From: Aeromonas salmonicida subsp. salmonicida
Lineage (GTDB): Bacteria; Pseudomonadota; Gammaproteobacteria; Enterobacterales; Aeromonadaceae
DNA length: 64,000 bases
Direction of reading: 5' to 3'
NCBI RefSeq assembly: GCF_001643305.1
Contig: NZ_LSGW01000046.1
Location: 62,001-126,000 of the forward strand
Numbering within the stretch: position 1 is the stretch's first letter; every line of letters starts with the position of its first letter. A program made the position numbers and the translations under genes. The notes under the pieces are model-generated. The model saw only the letters and a list, made by a program, of their open reading frames with translations, made no database searches and had not been told where the DNA came from. Positions 45,491 to 56,056 of this stretch are shown here, one piece after another.

Positions 45491-46756
45491 ATGAGTGGCA
45501 CCATCATCAAGGCTGCAAGAAATACCACCCATGCCCCCCAGGATCTGGGCCCCTACACCCAGACGGTGGCTTTCTCTCATTACAACAATATTTCTGCCCA
45601 GCTGCCGGTCGATCCCAAGACTGGCAAGATGGTGAGTGGCGACGTCAAGGTACAGGCCAGACAGTGCCTGAATAACCTCAAGGCGATCATAGAGAGCATC
45701 GGCCACGTGATGGACGATATGGTCAAAGCCACCATCTTCCTCAAAGACATTTCGGATCTGGAAGCGGTCGACGCCGTCTATCGCGAATTCTTCCCGGGCT
45801 ATCTGCCGACCCGCACCACACTCGCCGTGGCCGCCCTGCCGCTGGATGCCCAGGTGCAGATCGACGCCATCATCTCCAATGGCGAAGGCACCTTCCCGCA
45901 GGCGCCCTGCGCCCTGGTGAAACTGGCCCGCAACAGCGACAAGGCACCGCACAACCCGCTCTCGACCCATACCGTCGCCTTCTCCCACTACAACAACATA
46001 GGTGCACAGCTGCCGGTCGAGGCCGCCTCGGGCAAGCTGGTCGCCGGTGGTATCAAGGAGCAGGCAGGTCAGTGTCTGCGCAACATCAAGACCGTGCTGG
46101 AAAGCATCGATGTGCCGTTTGACGACATCGTCAAGGTGAACATCTACCTGACCAGCCTCGCGGATCTGGACGCCGTCAACGAGGTCTACACCACCTTCTT
46201 CCCGGACTCCGCCATTGCCCGCGCCGTCGCCTATCTGCCGGCCCGCTCCGTGATCAGCGCAACTGCCCTGCCAATGGGTGCCCGGGTGCAGATGGATGCG
46301 GTCATCTCCCACGGTGACGGCACACCGCCGCAACTGGTAGAAGACCGTCACAATCTGGTGATCGCTGCCCGCAATACCGACAAGGCACCACGCAGCCCGC
46401 TCCATTGCCAGACTGTCGCCTTCTCCCACTACAACCATCTGGCCGCTCAACTGCCGCTGGATATCACCACCGGCAAGATCCTGACTGGTTGTGTCAAAGA
46501 GCAGACCGCCCAGTGCCTCAGCAATATCAAGGCCATCGTCGAGAGCATCGACCATGTGATGGACGATATCGTCAAGGTCAATATTCAGGTGAAGAACATC
46601 GCGGATCTGGCCGAGGTGGATGCCGTCTATACCCGCTATTTCCCGAGCTATCTGCCCGCCCGCACCGTCATTGGCGTGAGCGAGCTGCCCGCCGGCGCCT
46701 TGGTGCAGATGGATGCAGTACTCTCCAATGCGGAAAGTACCCCGCCGCAGGTGTAA
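45491..46756 (+). CDS. Triple RidA-domain protein (YjgF/UK114 family), three tandem domains
   Basis: The 421-residue protein consists of three RidA domains, at about residues 1-132, 145-276 and 289-421, each starting with an ARN(T/S) segment and HTVAFSHYNN-like strand and ending with Q(I/M)DA(I/V)I. Single RidA proteins of about 130 residues deaminate reactive enamine/imine intermediates and work as trimers with the active sites between subunits. The substrate-carboxylate Arg is kept in all three domains (Arg108, Arg252, Arg391). The glutamate near the domain end is Asp here. One chain could therefore fold as a covalent pseudo-trimer. It is a single-gene unit with a good ribosome site and terminator. 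Substrate unknown. Confidence 0.88.
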   Translation: MSGTIIKAARNTTHAPQDLGPYTQTVAFSHYNNISAQLPVDPKTGKMVSGDVKVQARQCLNNLKAIIESIGHVMDDMVKATIFLKDISDLEAVDAVYREFFPGYLPTRTTLAVAALPLDAQVQIDAIISNGEGTFPQAPCALVKLARNSDKAPHNPLSTHTVAFSHYNNIGAQLPVEAASGKLVAGGIKEQAGQCLRNIKTVLESIDVPFDDIVKVNIYLTSLADLDAVNEVYTTFFPDSAIARAVAYLPARSVISATALPMGARVQMDAVISHGDGTPPQLVEDRHNLVIAARNTDKAPRSPLHCQTVAFSHYNHLAAQLPLDITTGKILTGCVKEQTAQCLSNIKAIVESIDHVMDDIVKVNIQVKNIADLAEVDAVYTRYFPSYLPARTVIGVSELPAGALVQMDAVLSNAESTPPQV

Positions 46757-46770
46757 GATTTGCTTTAAAT

Positions 46771-46807
46771 GATAAAAAGACACCGGATAAGCCGGTGTCT
46801 TTTTATC
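46771..46807. terminator. Terminator of the triple RidA gene
   Basis: GATAAAAAGACACCGG pairs perfectly with CCGGTGTCTTTTTATC (46792-46807), a 16-bp stem with T runs on both strands. Confidence 0.93.
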
Positions 46808-46849
46808 GGGTGTCAACATTGACGACCTTATGCTTAAAATTTTCCTTAG

Positions 46850-47155
46850 TTATCCGAGAATTTGTTTAAGCTCCACCTCTTTCAATTTAAAGATCTCATA
46901 CTCCCGCGCATTTCTGCTCTTGGCAGCAGTGATCCATTGCACGCCGGTTTCATCGGCGTGTTTGAATTCGAGTCTGAATACGTATTTTGTACTGGTGACC
47001 ATAGCCATCACCATTCCTGCCAGAAAAGTGACTGCGGGGAGAAACAACGTCATTCCCTTCCCCTGCGCTTCAGTCGGTATAAAGTAGAAAAGGATACTGG
47101 ATGTAATTAACCCGAACAATAACATGTTTATTTGTTTATCCTTCCATGTAAGCAC
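46850..47155 (-). CDS. Unknown small membrane protein
   Basis: The 101-residue protein has two membrane helices (MLLFGLITSSILFYFIP at about 11-27 and MTLFLPAVTFLAGMVMAMV at about 35-53) and a charged C-terminal half (EFKHADETGVQWITAAKSRN, then EYEIFKLKEVELKQIL). No family is recognised. It lies in AT-rich DNA, unlike the GC-rich core genes nearby, which hints at acquired sequence. The start may be GTG 47155 or ATG 47125; neither has a strong ribosome site. Confidence 0.55.
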   Translation of the reverse strand: MLTWKDKQINMLLFGLITSSILFYFIPTEAQGKGMTLFLPAVTFLAGMVMAMVTSTKYVFRLEFKHADETGVQWITAAKSRNAREYEIFKLKEVELKQILG

Positions 47156-47543
47156 TTTTACTTATACATCAGAGATCCTGTTCAAATCATACGAATCAGA
47201 ATTTATCTTCAGCTTTCCCTCTGACTTATCAATCAATACAGAACAAGCCATTGTAAATACCCCATCCTTTTTAAAATGCTGTAAATCACCTGATTTACTT
47301 AAAAATCACTCACTACCATGATCGAACGACAAATAACTCGCCTGCCCTATATCACTGGAAACGATACTGCAACGAATGCGGATTAATCACCATTCAGATG
47401 CACAGCATATTATGAACGGAATCGTATGGCACCAAATAAATGCAGCCATACCGATAAATTGGAGGTCGCCAACATACTAAGTTGTAAAACTGAATTATTC
47501 ACTCAGGGTTGACCATGTCTCCCATAGAATAAAATTCTCTTAT
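47156..47543. other. AT-rich intergenic region
   Basis: This stretch has stops in all frames, no recognisable gene and no clear repeat. It presumably holds the promoter of the small membrane protein on the minus strand. Confidence 0.5.
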
Positions 47544-47577
47544 AAAAAACGCCCCCCATCTTTCGATGGAGGGCGCT
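47544..47577 (-). terminator. Terminator of tktA
   Basis: On the minus strand GCGCCCTCCATC pairs with GATGGGGGGCGT around GAAA and is followed by TTTTTTATA. Confidence 0.9.
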
Positions 47578-47621
47578 TTGTTATTCCAGCTATTGGGCCA
47601 AACCAGCCCAATATTTAGCTA

Positions 47622-49613
47622 TTACAGGGACTCTGCGGTCGCAACCACGTTTTCCACGGTAAAGCCGAATTCCTTGAACAGCAGCTCGGCCGGTGCAGAC
47701 TCACCGAAGGTGGTCATGCCGATGATCTTGCCGCCAAAGCCCACGTACTTGTACCAGTAGTCGGCGATGCCCGCTTCGATGGCCACGCGCTTGGTGACGG
47801 AAGACGGCAGGACGGACTCCTTGTATTCGGCAGACTGGGCGTCGAACACGTCGGTGGCTGGCAGGGAAACCACGCGCACGGCGCGGCCCTTGGCAGTCAA
47901 CTGCTCATAGGCGGCCACGGCCAGCTCCACTTCGGAACCGGTGGCGATCAGGATGAGTTCCGGCGTACCGGCACAATCCTTCAGCACATAACCACCCTTG
48001 GCGGTATCGGCCAATTGCTGGGCGGTACGGTCCATCTGGGGCAGGTTCTGGCGGGAGAAGATCAGCGCAGTCGGGCCGTCCATACGCTCGATGGCGTGCT
48101 TCCAGGCGATGGCGGATTCAACCTGGTCACATGGGCGCCAGGTGCTCATGTTCGGGGTCAGACGCAGGGAGGCGATCTGCTCGACCGGCTGGTGAGTCGG
48201 GCCATCTTCACCCAGACCGATGGAGTCGTGGGTGTAAACGAAGATGGCGCGCTGCTTCATCAGGGCGGCCATACGCAGGGCGTTGCGGGCGTACTCCATG
48301 AACATCAGGAAGGTGGCGCCGTAGGGGATGAAACCACCGTGCAGGGCGATACCGTTCATGATGGCGGACATGGCGAACTCGCGCACACCGTAGTGAATGT
48401 AGTTGCCTGCCGCGCTCTCGGGGGTGAGAGACTTGGAACCGGACCACATGGTCAGGTTGGACGGGGCCAGGTCAGCGGAACCACCCATGAACTCGGGCAG
48501 CAGCTTGCCGAAGGCTTCCAGAGAGTTCTGGGACGCTTTACGGGTCGCAATCTTGGCCGGGTTGGCTTGCAGGGTCTCGATGATCTTGGCAGATTCAGCG
48601 GCCCAGTTGGCCGGCAGCTCGCCTGCGGTGCGACGCTTGAATTCGGCAGCCAGCGCCGGGTGAGCGGCTTCATAGGCGGCAAACTTGGCAGCCCAGTCGG
48701 CTTCCAGCTTGGTACCCTTCTCCTGACCGTTCCACTCGGCGGCGATGTCGGACGGAATGACGAACGGTGCGTGGTCCCACTTCAGGAAGGCACGGGCGGC
48801 GGCGATCTCGTCGTTGCCCAGCGGTGAGCCGTGGCAATCGTGAGAACCAGATTTGTTCGGTGAACCGTAGCCGATGATGGTGCGGCAGCAGATCAGGGTC
48901 GGCTTGCCGGTCTCGGCCTTGGCGGCTTCGATGGCGGCATTGATGGCTTCCGGACTGTGACCGTCAACGGCAGCAATCACGTGCCAGCCGTAGGCTTCGA
49001 AACGCTTGGGGGTGTCGTCGGTGAACCAGCCTTCAACGTGACCGTCGATGGATATACCGTTGTCATCCCAGAATGCGATCAGTTTGCCCAGTTGCAGGGT
49101 ACCTGCCAGGGAGCAAGCCTCGTGGGAGATGCCTTCCATCAGGCAGCCGTCGCCCATGAAGGCGTAGGTGTAGTGGTCAACGATGTCGTGACCCGGCTGG
49201 TTGAACTGCTCGGCCATGGCTTTTTCGGCGATCGCCATGCCCACGGCATTGGTGATGCCCTGACCCAGCGGGCCAGTGGTGGTTTCGATGCCTGGCGCAT
49301 AACCGTACTCGGGGTGGCCGGGGGTGCGAGAGTGCAGTTGGCGGAAGTTTTTCAGATCGTCGATGGAGAGATCATAACCGGAGAGATGCAGCAGAGAGTA
49401 CAGCAGCATGGAGCCGTGGCCGTTAGACAGAATGAAACGGTCGCGGTCGGCCCACTTGGGGTTGTTCGGGTTATGCTTGAGGTGGCTGCGCCACAACACT
49501 TCGGCGATATCCGCCATTCCCATGGGGGCGCCCGGGTGACCGGAGTTGGCTTTTTGAACGGCATCCATACTCAATGCGCGAATGGCATTGGCAAGCTCTT
49601 TACGAGAAGGCAT
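47622..49613 (-). CDS. tktA: Transketolase
   Basis: The 663-residue enzyme has the N-terminal thiamine pyrophosphate domain ([43 protein letters not shown]), the central pyrimidine-binding domain ([37 protein letters not shown]) and a C-terminal domain. It transfers two-carbon units in the pentose phosphate pathway. Start ATG 49613 ([16 protein letters not shown]) is preceded by AGGAGA; the longer upstream frame is not conserved. It is divergent from metK, sharing a 340-base promoter region. Confidence 0.97.
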   Translation of the reverse strand: MPSRKELANAIRALSMDAVQKANSGHPGAPMGMADIAEVLWRSHLKHNPNNPKWADRDRFILSNGHGSMLLYSLLHLSGYDLSIDDLKNFRQLHSRTPGHPEYGYAPGIETTTGPLGQGITNAVGMAIAEKAMAEQFNQPGHDIVDHYTYAFMGDGCLMEGISHEACSLAGTLQLGKLIAFWDDNGISIDGHVEGWFTDDTPKRFEAYGWHVIAAVDGHSPEAINAAIEAAKAETGKPTLICCRTIIGYGSPNKSGSHDCHGSPLGNDEIAAARAFLKWDHAPFVIPSDIAAEWNGQEKGTKLEADWAAKFAAYEAAHPALAAEFKRRTAGELPANWAAESAKIIETLQANPAKIATRKASQNSLEAFGKLLPEFMGGSADLAPSNLTMWSGSKSLTPESAAGNYIHYGVREFAMSAIMNGIALHGGFIPYGATFLMFMEYARNALRMAALMKQRAIFVYTHDSIGLGEDGPTHQPVEQIASLRLTPNMSTWRPCDQVESAIAWKHAIERMDGPTALIFSRQNLPQMDRTAQQLADTAKGGYVLKDCAGTPELILIATGSEVELAVAAYEQLTAKGRAVRVVSLPATDVFDAQSAEYKESVLPSSVTKRVAIEAGIADYWYKYVGFGGKIIGMTTFGESAPAELLFKEFGFTVENVVATAESL

Positions 49614-49865
49614 CTGTATCTCCTGCGATTGCTTCATTTGATGGCCAAGATTAAGGCGCGTTATTGTCCCAGCAGGGGGCGTGCGGTGCAAATATTATCT
49701 GGGCGAATAAAGTGGCTTTGGGAGCTCAATCGCTTTTCTTGCCAGGGCAAACGATTGAGTTGTCATCGGCTTGCACCCCAAATGGGGTAAAGCACGTATC
49801 TTGTTCGGCCAGCACGGGGCAAAACCAAAATAGTGCTGGCAATCGAGAAGGGCGCTAACTAAAAT

Positions 49866-49889
49866 GGACGTCCAGATGTAGATACCTCT
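49866..49889 (+). promoter_or_regulatory. MetJ operator (three met boxes) upstream of metK
   Basis: Three tandem 8-mers, GGACGTCC, AGATGTAG and ATACCTCT, match the met box AGACGTCT at 6, 5 and 6 positions. They lie 67-90 bases before the metK start, so MetJ with S-adenosylmethionine probably represses metK. Confidence 0.75.
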
Positions 49890-49955
49890 ACAATCATCCT
49901 ATCATCACCCGGTTATTGCTGTGGCGATAACCCCAGACAAGCTGAGAATCCCATC

Positions 49956-51107
49956 ATGGCAAAGCTGTTTACTTCCGAGTCGGTCTCCGAAGGCCATCCC
50001 GACAAGATTGCGGACCAGATCTCCGATGCGGTACTGGACGCCATCCTCAAGCAAGATACCAAGGCCCGTGTCGCCTGTGAGACCCTGGTCAAGACCGGCA
50101 TGGTCATGGTAGCCGGTGAAGTAACCACCTCTGCCTGGGTCGATATCGAAGAGATAGTGCGCGATACAGTGCGTGACATCGGCTACACCCACTCCGACAT
50201 GGGCTTCGACGCAGATTCTTGCGCCGTGCTGAACGCCATCGGCAAGCAGTCCCCTGACATCAACCAGGGTGTTGACCGCAGCGATCCGCTGGAGCAGGGC
50301 GCCGGTGACCAGGGCCTGATGTTTGGCTACGCCACCAACGAAACCGACGTGCTGATGCCCGCCCCCATCACTTACTCTCACCTGCTGGTGAAGCGTCAGG
50401 CTGAAGTGCGCAAGAACGGCACCCTGCCGTGGCTGCGTCCGGATGCCAAAAGCCAGCTGACCTTCGCCTACGACGACGCAGGCAAGATCCTGGGTGTGGA
50501 TGCCGTTGTGCTTTCTACCCAGCACAGTGAATCCATCAGCCACAAGGATCTGGTGGAAGCGGTGCGCGAAGAGATCATCAAGCCTGTGCTGCCGGCCGAG
50601 TGGGTCAACAAGGACACCAAATACTTCATCAACCCGACCGGCCGTTTCGTTATCGGCGGCCCCATGGGTGACTGCGGTCTGACCGGTCGCAAGATCATCG
50701 TCGACACCTACGGCGGCATGGCCCGTCACGGTGGTGGCGCTTTCTCAGGCAAGGATCCGTCCAAGGTTGACCGCTCTGCCGCCTACGCTGCCCGCTACGT
50801 GGCCAAGAACATTGTCGCCGCCGGTCTGGCGGATCGCTGCGAGATCCAGATCTCCTACGCCATCGGCGTGGCCGAGCCGACCTCCATCAGCGTCGAAACC
50901 TTCGGTACCGCCAAGGTGGCCGAGGATCTGCTGGTCAAGCTGGTACGCGAGCACTTCGAACTGCGCCCGTATGGCCTGATCGAGATGCTGGATCTGAAGC
51001 GCCCCATCTACCAGGCTACCGCTGCCTACGGTCACTTCGGTCGCGAAGAGTTCCCGTGGGAGCAGACCGACAAGGCCGAGCTGCTGCGCTCCGCCGCTGG
51101 CCTCTAA
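49956..51107 (+). CDS. metK: S-adenosylmethionine synthetase
   Basis: The 383-residue enzyme has the conserved [28 protein letters not shown], and the phosphate-binding [20 protein letters not shown] segments. It makes S-adenosylmethionine from methionine and ATP. Met boxes precede it and a strong terminator follows. The conserved N-terminus begins at ATG 49956. Confidence 0.97.
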   Translation: MAKLFTSESVSEGHPDKIADQISDAVLDAILKQDTKARVACETLVKTGMVMVAGEVTTSAWVDIEEIVRDTVRDIGYTHSDMGFDADSCAVLNAIGKQSPDINQGVDRSDPLEQGAGDQGLMFGYATNETDVLMPAPITYSHLLVKRQAEVRKNGTLPWLRPDAKSQLTFAYDDAGKILGVDAVVLSTQHSESISHKDLVEAVREEIIKPVLPAEWVNKDTKYFINPTGRFVIGGPMGDCGLTGRKIIVDTYGGMARHGGGAFSGKDPSKVDRSAAYAARYVAKNIVAAGLADRCEIQISYAIGVAEPTSISVETFGTAKVAEDLLVKLVREHFELRPYGLIEMLDLKRPIYQATAAYGHFGREEFPWEQTDKAELLRSAAGL

Positions 51108-51123
51108 GGCACTCAGTTGTGAT

Positions 51124-51148
51124 AAAAGGGGAGCCTGGCTCCCCTTTT
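51124..51148 (+). terminator. Terminator of metK
   Basis: AAAAGGGGAGCC / GGCTCCCCTTTT with a 1-base loop and a short T run, 16 bases after the metK stop. Confidence 0.9.
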
Positions 51149-51175
51149 GCTTGTCTGCTGACCGACGGAAATCCC

Positions 51176-51709
51176 ATGTCTGCTACCCCTGCTCATCTCG
51201 AACAACTGCTGCATCAGCGGGTCGACGCCTGTTTCGTGCAGGCCGAGGCGCGCCTCGGTCGCACCTTTGCCCGTCCGCGCATTTATTGCAATATGCGGGG
51301 CCGGGCGGCGGGTTCCGCGCGGCTGCAGACCTGGGAGCTGCGCTTCAACCCTGCCCTCTATCAGGCCAATCAGCAGGCGTTTCTGGACGAGGTGGTGCCC
51401 CATGAGGTGGCCCATCTGCTGGTCTATGCCCTCTGGGGTGAGGGTCGGGGCAAGCATAGGGTATTGCCCCACGGCCAGCAGTGGCAGTCGCTGATGCGGG
51501 AGCTGTTCGGCCTTGAGCCCAGAACCACCCACAGCTTCGATCTGACGGTGCTGGCCCAACGCACAGTGCCTTATCGCTGTCACTGCCAGCAGCATCAGCT
51601 GTCGGTTCGCCGCCACAACAAGGTGGTGCGCGGCGACGCCCGCTACCACTGCCGCTGCTGCAAGCAGCCCCTGGAGCGGGAACAGCAGGCGCCAGTGTCT
51701 GCACAGTAA
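51176..51709 (+). CDS. sprT: SprT-family zinc metallopeptidase-like protein
   Basis: The 177-residue protein has the SprT zinc motif HEVAH (in VVPHEVAHLLVYALWG), a WELRFNPAL segment, and a C-terminal zinc-ribbon-like part with four Cys/His positions (YRCHCQQHQL and YHCRCCKQPL). It resembles eukaryotic Spartan in the protease core, but the bacterial function is not settled. Gene order metK-sprT-endA-rsmE-gshB is conserved in many gamma-proteobacteria. ATG 51176 lies right after the metK terminator. Confidence 0.93.
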   Translation: MSATPAHLEQLLHQRVDACFVQAEARLGRTFARPRIYCNMRGRAAGSARLQTWELRFNPALYQANQQAFLDEVVPHEVAHLLVYALWGEGRGKHRVLPHGQQWQSLMRELFGLEPRTTHSFDLTVLAQRTVPYRCHCQQHQLSVRRHNKVVRGDARYHCRCCKQPLEREQQAPVSAQ

Positions 51710-51782
51710 GCCAGCCCGTGTCGCAACCCTGTGTTAGGGTGCCTTCTCTTTTCATCCAACCGTTTCATTGCCAAGGATCTTC

Positions 51783-52472
51783 ATGTTTCGTCCCCTGCTC
51801 TCTGTCGCCCTGACTCTGTTGGTCAGCCTGCCCCTTCATGCCCAGACTTTTCGCACCGCCAAGCAGGATCTGGTCAAGCTCTATAAAACCCAGCCCACAG
51901 TCACCACCTTCTACTGCGGCTGCGACATTCGCTATCAGGGCAAAAAAATGAGCCCAGATCTGGCCAGCTGCGGTTATGAACCGCGCAAGCAGCCCAAACG
52001 AGCCGCCCGTATCGAGTGGGAACACGTGGTACCCGCCTGGGAATTTGGCCATCAACTGCAGTGCTGGCAGCAGGGTGGACGCAAAAATTGCAGCAAGAGC
52101 GATGAGTTCAACAAGATGGAGGGGGACATGCACAACCTCTTCCCCGCCATCGGCGAGGTAAATGGCGATCGGGCCAACTACCGTTTCTCCGACTGGAACG
52201 GCACCCCGGATCAGTACGGCCAGTGCCAGATGCTGGTGGACTTCAAGGAGCGCCGGGTGCAACCACCCAAGGGGCTGGTACGAGGCCAGATCGCCCGCGC
52301 CTACCTCTATATGAGCCAGCAACATGGGCTGCGCCTCGCCGCGCAACAACGTAAACTGTTCGAAGCCTGGGACAGGCAGTACCCGGCAGATAGCTGGGAG
52401 TGCGAGCGCAACCGCCGCATCGGCAAGCTGCAGGGCAATACCAACCCCTTCATTGAAAAGCAGTGCCGATAA
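51783..52472 (+). CDS. endA: Endonuclease I (periplasmic DNase)
   Basis: The 229-residue protein has a Sec signal peptide ([15 protein letters not shown], cleavage near residue 20) and the beta-beta-alpha metal nuclease site: catalytic His in [11 protein letters not shown], and the metal-binding Asn in [20 protein letters not shown]. Several Cys (YCGCD, LQCWQQ, NCSK) can form the disulfides typical of Vibrio/Aeromonas Dns nucleases. It cuts double-stranded DNA in the periplasm or outside the cell and limits transformation. ATG 51783 begins the signal peptide. Confidence 0.95.
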   Translation: MFRPLLSVALTLLVSLPLHAQTFRTAKQDLVKLYKTQPTVTTFYCGCDIRYQGKKMSPDLASCGYEPRKQPKRAARIEWEHVVPAWEFGHQLQCWQQGGRKNCSKSDEFNKMEGDMHNLFPAIGEVNGDRANYRFSDWNGTPDQYGQCQMLVDFKERRVQPPKGLVRGQIARAYLYMSQQHGLRLAAQQRKLFEAWDRQYPADSWECERNRRIGKLQGNTNPFIEKQCR

Positions 52473-52602
52473 CCCCATTTGACTAAGGAGGGGGAGCGCC
52501 CCCTCTCATCATGAGCCCCTTCAACCTCTGTCGCGTGAGCCTTGCTCAGCGCCTCGCAGTAGGATATTGAAGGGTTTCCAAGCAAGAGACTGATAATCAG
52601 CC

Positions 52603-53334
52603 ATGCGCATTCCACGTATCTATGAAGCGGCCACCCTGCAAGTTGGCCAGACACTCGCCCTGTCGGAAGACGGTGCCAACCACATCGGCCGGGTACTGCG
52701 CATGCAGCCGGGCCAGCAGCTCGAGCTGTTCAATGGCGACGGCAATCAATATGCCGCCACCATCACCCTGGTCGGTAAGAAATCGGTTGAAGTGACCATC
52801 GACAGCTGCGAGCAGCGCTCGGTGGAATCCCCCTTCGCCATCCATCTGGGCCAGGTGATCAGCCGGGGTGACAAGATGGACTTCACCATCCAGAAATCCG
52901 TCGAACTGGGTGTCACCTGCATCACGCCGCTCTTCTCCGAGCGCTGCGGCGTCAAGCTGCCCGCCGACAGGCTGGAGAAGAAACGCGAGCAGTGGCAGAA
53001 GGTGGTGATCAGTGCCTGCGAGCAGTGCGGCCGCAATGTGGTGCCCGAAGTTCGCATGCCGATGGAGCTCGATGCCTGGCTGGCGGAAGAGACCCAAGAG
53101 CTCAAGCTCAACCTGCACCCGCGCGCCGAATACAGCATCAACACCCTGCCTGTTCCCGAGCATGGAGTACGGCTGCTGATCGGTCCGGAAGGGGGCTTGT
53201 CGAGCGACGAGATCGCCCGTACCGTGCAGGAAGATTTCAAAGAGATGCTGCTGGGGCCGCGGGTGCTACGCACCGAAACCGCCGCCCTGACCGCCATTAC
53301 CGCGCTGCAGTGCCGCTTTGGCGATCTGGCCTGA
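52603..53334 (+). CDS. rsmE: 16S rRNA (uracil-1498-N3)-methyltransferase
   Basis: The 243-residue SPOUT methyltransferase has an N-terminal PUA-like domain ([19 protein letters not shown]) and a C-terminal knotted SAM-binding domain with [14 protein letters not shown] and [16 protein letters not shown]. It methylates U1498 of 16S rRNA. It precedes gshB by 51 bases in the conserved endA-rsmE-gshB cluster. Confidence 0.96.
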   Translation: MRIPRIYEAATLQVGQTLALSEDGANHIGRVLRMQPGQQLELFNGDGNQYAATITLVGKKSVEVTIDSCEQRSVESPFAIHLGQVISRGDKMDFTIQKSVELGVTCITPLFSERCGVKLPADRLEKKREQWQKVVISACEQCGRNVVPEVRMPMELDAWLAEETQELKLNLHPRAEYSINTLPVPEHGVRLLIGPEGGLSSDEIARTVQEDFKEMLLGPRVLRTETAALTAITALQCRFGDLA

Positions 53335-53385
53335 AACAGGTTTTAAGAATCTCACTCGCAATCGAGCCACAAGAAGGAAACTCGG

Positions 53386-54339
53386 ATGACCATTAAACTC
53401 GGCATAGTGATGGACCCGATTTCGGCCATCAATATCAAGAAAGATTCCAGCTTTGCCATGCTCGAAGAGGCGCAAAAGCGCGGCTATGAGCTCTTCTATC
53501 TGGAGATGTCGGATCTCTATATGGAAGCCGGCCGCGCCTTTGGCACCATGCGCCCGCTGACCGTCAAATATGACTATGCCGACTGGTTCAGCCTGGGCGA
53601 GGTGATCGATCAGCCCCTCTCCACCCTGGATGTGATCCTGATGCGCAAGGATCCCCCCTTCGACACAGAGTTCATCTACGCCACCTACATGCTGGAGCGG
53701 GCCGAGGATGAGGGCTGCCTCATCGTCAACAAGCCCCAGAGCCTGCGCGACGCCAACGAGAAGCTCTACACCGCCTGGTTTGCCGAACACACCCCGACCA
53801 CGCTCGTCACTCGCAGAGCAGACAAACTGCGCGCCTTCCACGCCAAACACAAAGACGTGATCTTGAAGCCCTTGGACGGCATGGGCGGCGCCTCCATCTT
53901 CCGTATGAAGGAAGATGACGCCAACGTCGGTGTCATCATCGAAACCCTGACTGAACATGGCAGCCAGTACTGCATGGCGCAGACCTATCTGCCCGCCATC
54001 AAGGATGGCGACAAGCGGGTGCTGGTGGTGAACGGTGAACCCGTACCCTACTGCCTGGCCCGCATCCCGGCGCAGGGGGAGACTCGGGGCAACCTGGCGG
54101 CCGGTGGCCGTGGCGAGGCGCGCCCCTTGAGCGAAGCGGACTGGGCCATCGCCCGCGCCGTCGGCCCGACCCTCAAAGAGAAGGGCCTCATCTTCGTCGG
54201 CCTCGACATCATTGGCGATAGGCTGACCGAGATTAACGTCACCAGCCCGACCTGCATCCGCGAGATCGAGGCCGCCTTTGACGTCTCCATCACAGGCATG
54301 CTGATGGATGCCATCGAGCGTCGGCTGGCGAAAGCCTGA
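53386..54339 (+). CDS. gshB: Glutathione synthetase
   Basis: The 317-residue ATP-grasp enzyme matches GshB: LGIVMDPISAINIKKDSSFAML at the N-terminus (shown as landmark), RKDPPFDTEFIYATYMLE, the ATP-grasp glycine-rich loop KPLDGMGGASIFR, and the C-terminal metal site GLDIIGDRLTEINVTSPTC. It joins gamma-glutamylcysteine to glycine to form glutathione. A strong terminator follows, separating it from the convergent chemoreceptor gene; yqgE and ruvX, which usually follow directly, lie beyond that gene. Confidence 0.96.
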   Translation: MTIKLGIVMDPISAINIKKDSSFAMLEEAQKRGYELFYLEMSDLYMEAGRAFGTMRPLTVKYDYADWFSLGEVIDQPLSTLDVILMRKDPPFDTEFIYATYMLERAEDEGCLIVNKPQSLRDANEKLYTAWFAEHTPTTLVTRRADKLRAFHAKHKDVILKPLDGMGGASIFRMKEDDANVGVIIETLTEHGSQYCMAQTYLPAIKDGDKRVLVVNGEPVPYCLARIPAQGETRGNLAAGGRGEARPLSEADWAIARAVGPTLKEKGLIFVGLDIIGDRLTEINVTSPTCIREIEAAFDVSITGMLMDAIERRLAKA

Positions 54340-54365
54340 ATCGCCACAGCCAAACGGCAATAACA

Positions 54366-54398
54366 GAAGAGGCGGCCCCTGGGCCGCCTCTTCTTTTT
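54366..54398 (+). terminator. Terminator of gshB
   Basis: GAAGAGGCGGCCC / GGGCCGCCTCTTC, a 13-bp perfect stem with a 2-base loop followed by TTTTT. Confidence 0.94.
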
Positions 54399-54429
54399 CA
54401 TCCTGTTACCTCATTTATCCCGGCCCCCT

Positions 54430-56056
54430 TTAACAGCGGAACTGCCCTACCTTCACCTTGAGATCGCTCGACAGCTGCTCCAGCTCGTGACAACTCTGGT
54501 TCAACTCGGAAGCGGCCTTGGTCGACTCTGTCGCTATGTGGGCTATGTTGACCACGTTGCGGGTGATCTCCTCGGCTACCTTGCTCTGCTCCTCAGCCGC
54601 CGTGGCGATATGGGTGTTCATCTCGTTGATCACATTGACCGAACTCACTATCTCGCCGAGGGCCTGACCACAGGCCAGCACGGTGCGATTGGACTCCTCA
54701 ACCTGACTCAGCCCCAGTTCCATGCTGGAGGCCGCCTCGCTGGCCCCCTGCTGCAACTTGACAATGGTCTTGCCGATCTCTTCGGTGGAACGCTGGGTGC
54801 GCTGGGCCAGGGTGCGCACCTCATCGGCCACCACGGCAAAGCCGCGACCCTGATCGCCGGCCCGCGCCGCTTCGATGGCCGCATTGAGCGCCAGCAGGTT
54901 GGTCTGCTCGGCAATGCCACGAATGGCATCCATCACGCTGCTGATGTTGCGGCTGTCATCCGCCAGCTGGGTGATCATGGCGGCCGTGTTCTGGATCTGG
55001 GCGGAGAGGCCGGACATGCGCAAGATAGCATCTTCGACAATATGGTGGCCGTGACGGGCACTCTCGTGGGCATGGTGCGCCGCATCGGCGGCGCTGTTGG
55101 AACTGTTCGCCACTTCGGCCACAGTTGCACTCATCTGGTTCATGGCGGTCGCGGTCTGATCCGTTTCTGCCTGTTGCTCTGCGAAGCGCCCCCGGCTTTG
55201 CATGCCGATGTGGGCCAGATGGGCCGACGCTGTGGCAAGCTGCTCCGCCATGCCGTTGATCTGGGTGATGAGCTCACGAAAATGGCAGATCACCTCGTTG
55301 AGTGAATGAGCCAGCCCGCCCATCTCATCTTTGCGCAGCACGGGTACCAGCTTGCTCAAGTCGAGATCGGTCTGCATGCCGCGCAAGATCCCGCCCATGG
55401 CGACCAAAGGTTGACTGACGCTACGTCCGGCCCACACACCGAAGAACAGAATGCAGGCCCCCCCCCACCACAAACATCAGGATAAAGAGCTGGAATAGTT
55501 GCTGCCTGAGGTCATTGAGCTCGCCGATATTTTGCTCCGCCTCCTTGAGCTGGAACTCCACCAGCGCGCTCACACCGTCGCTCACCGGGTCTATCACCCC
55601 GTAGAGGGGCATGATGCGGGCAGCCAGCAAATCCCGCGCCTCCCCCTGCATCTGATCCAGCACAGTCACCACGGCAGCAATCTGCTGATCGGCGGCACCA
55701 AACAAGGCCTGCACACTGGCGGCCTCCTGCTGTTCGGCCGCGCTCATCTCCCGACTCCGGTATTGCTGCCAGATCTGCGCTATCTCCCGCTGCGCCTGCT
55801 GCATGTCAGCCTTGGCGTTGGACGGTGCTATGCCCCCCACATTGGCTTTGTTGGCCGCATCGATCACCTTGACCGCGTAGAGATCGGCAATCTGCTTAAG
55901 CTCCTTGAGCTGTACCACCTCTCCCTGATACATGGCGTTCATTCCCGCCATCAACTGGGACATCGCCTGGGTTGCACCGACCAGCAAGGCCAACAGTGCC
56001 AACAGGGGCACAACGCAACCCAGGATCAACTTCTGTCTGATCGAAATACCTTCCAT
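54430..56056 (-). pseudogene. Methyl-accepting chemotaxis protein, frameshifted at a G9 tract
   Basis: The N-terminal frame (ATG 56056) encodes a membrane helix (LILGCVVPLLALLALLVG), a helical periplasmic ligand domain (about residues 35-185) and the start of the second membrane helix ([10 protein letters not shown]). At a run of nine C on the plus strand (55458-55466) the frame is lost; the product ends with [11 protein letters not shown]. The rest, in the next frame, resumes with [16 protein letters not shown], then HAMP, and the full signalling domain with the hairpin-tip region [21 protein letters not shown] tract of eight G gives one continuous receptor of about 541 residues. The ligand is unknown. 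Confidence 0.88.
55458..55466. repeat. Homopolymer of nine C (G9 on the coding strand)
   Basis: A nine-base run inside the chemoreceptor's second membrane helix. Eight bases would keep the reading frame, nine breaks it. Such runs are prone to slippage in vivo and also to sequencing error. Confidence 0.9.
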
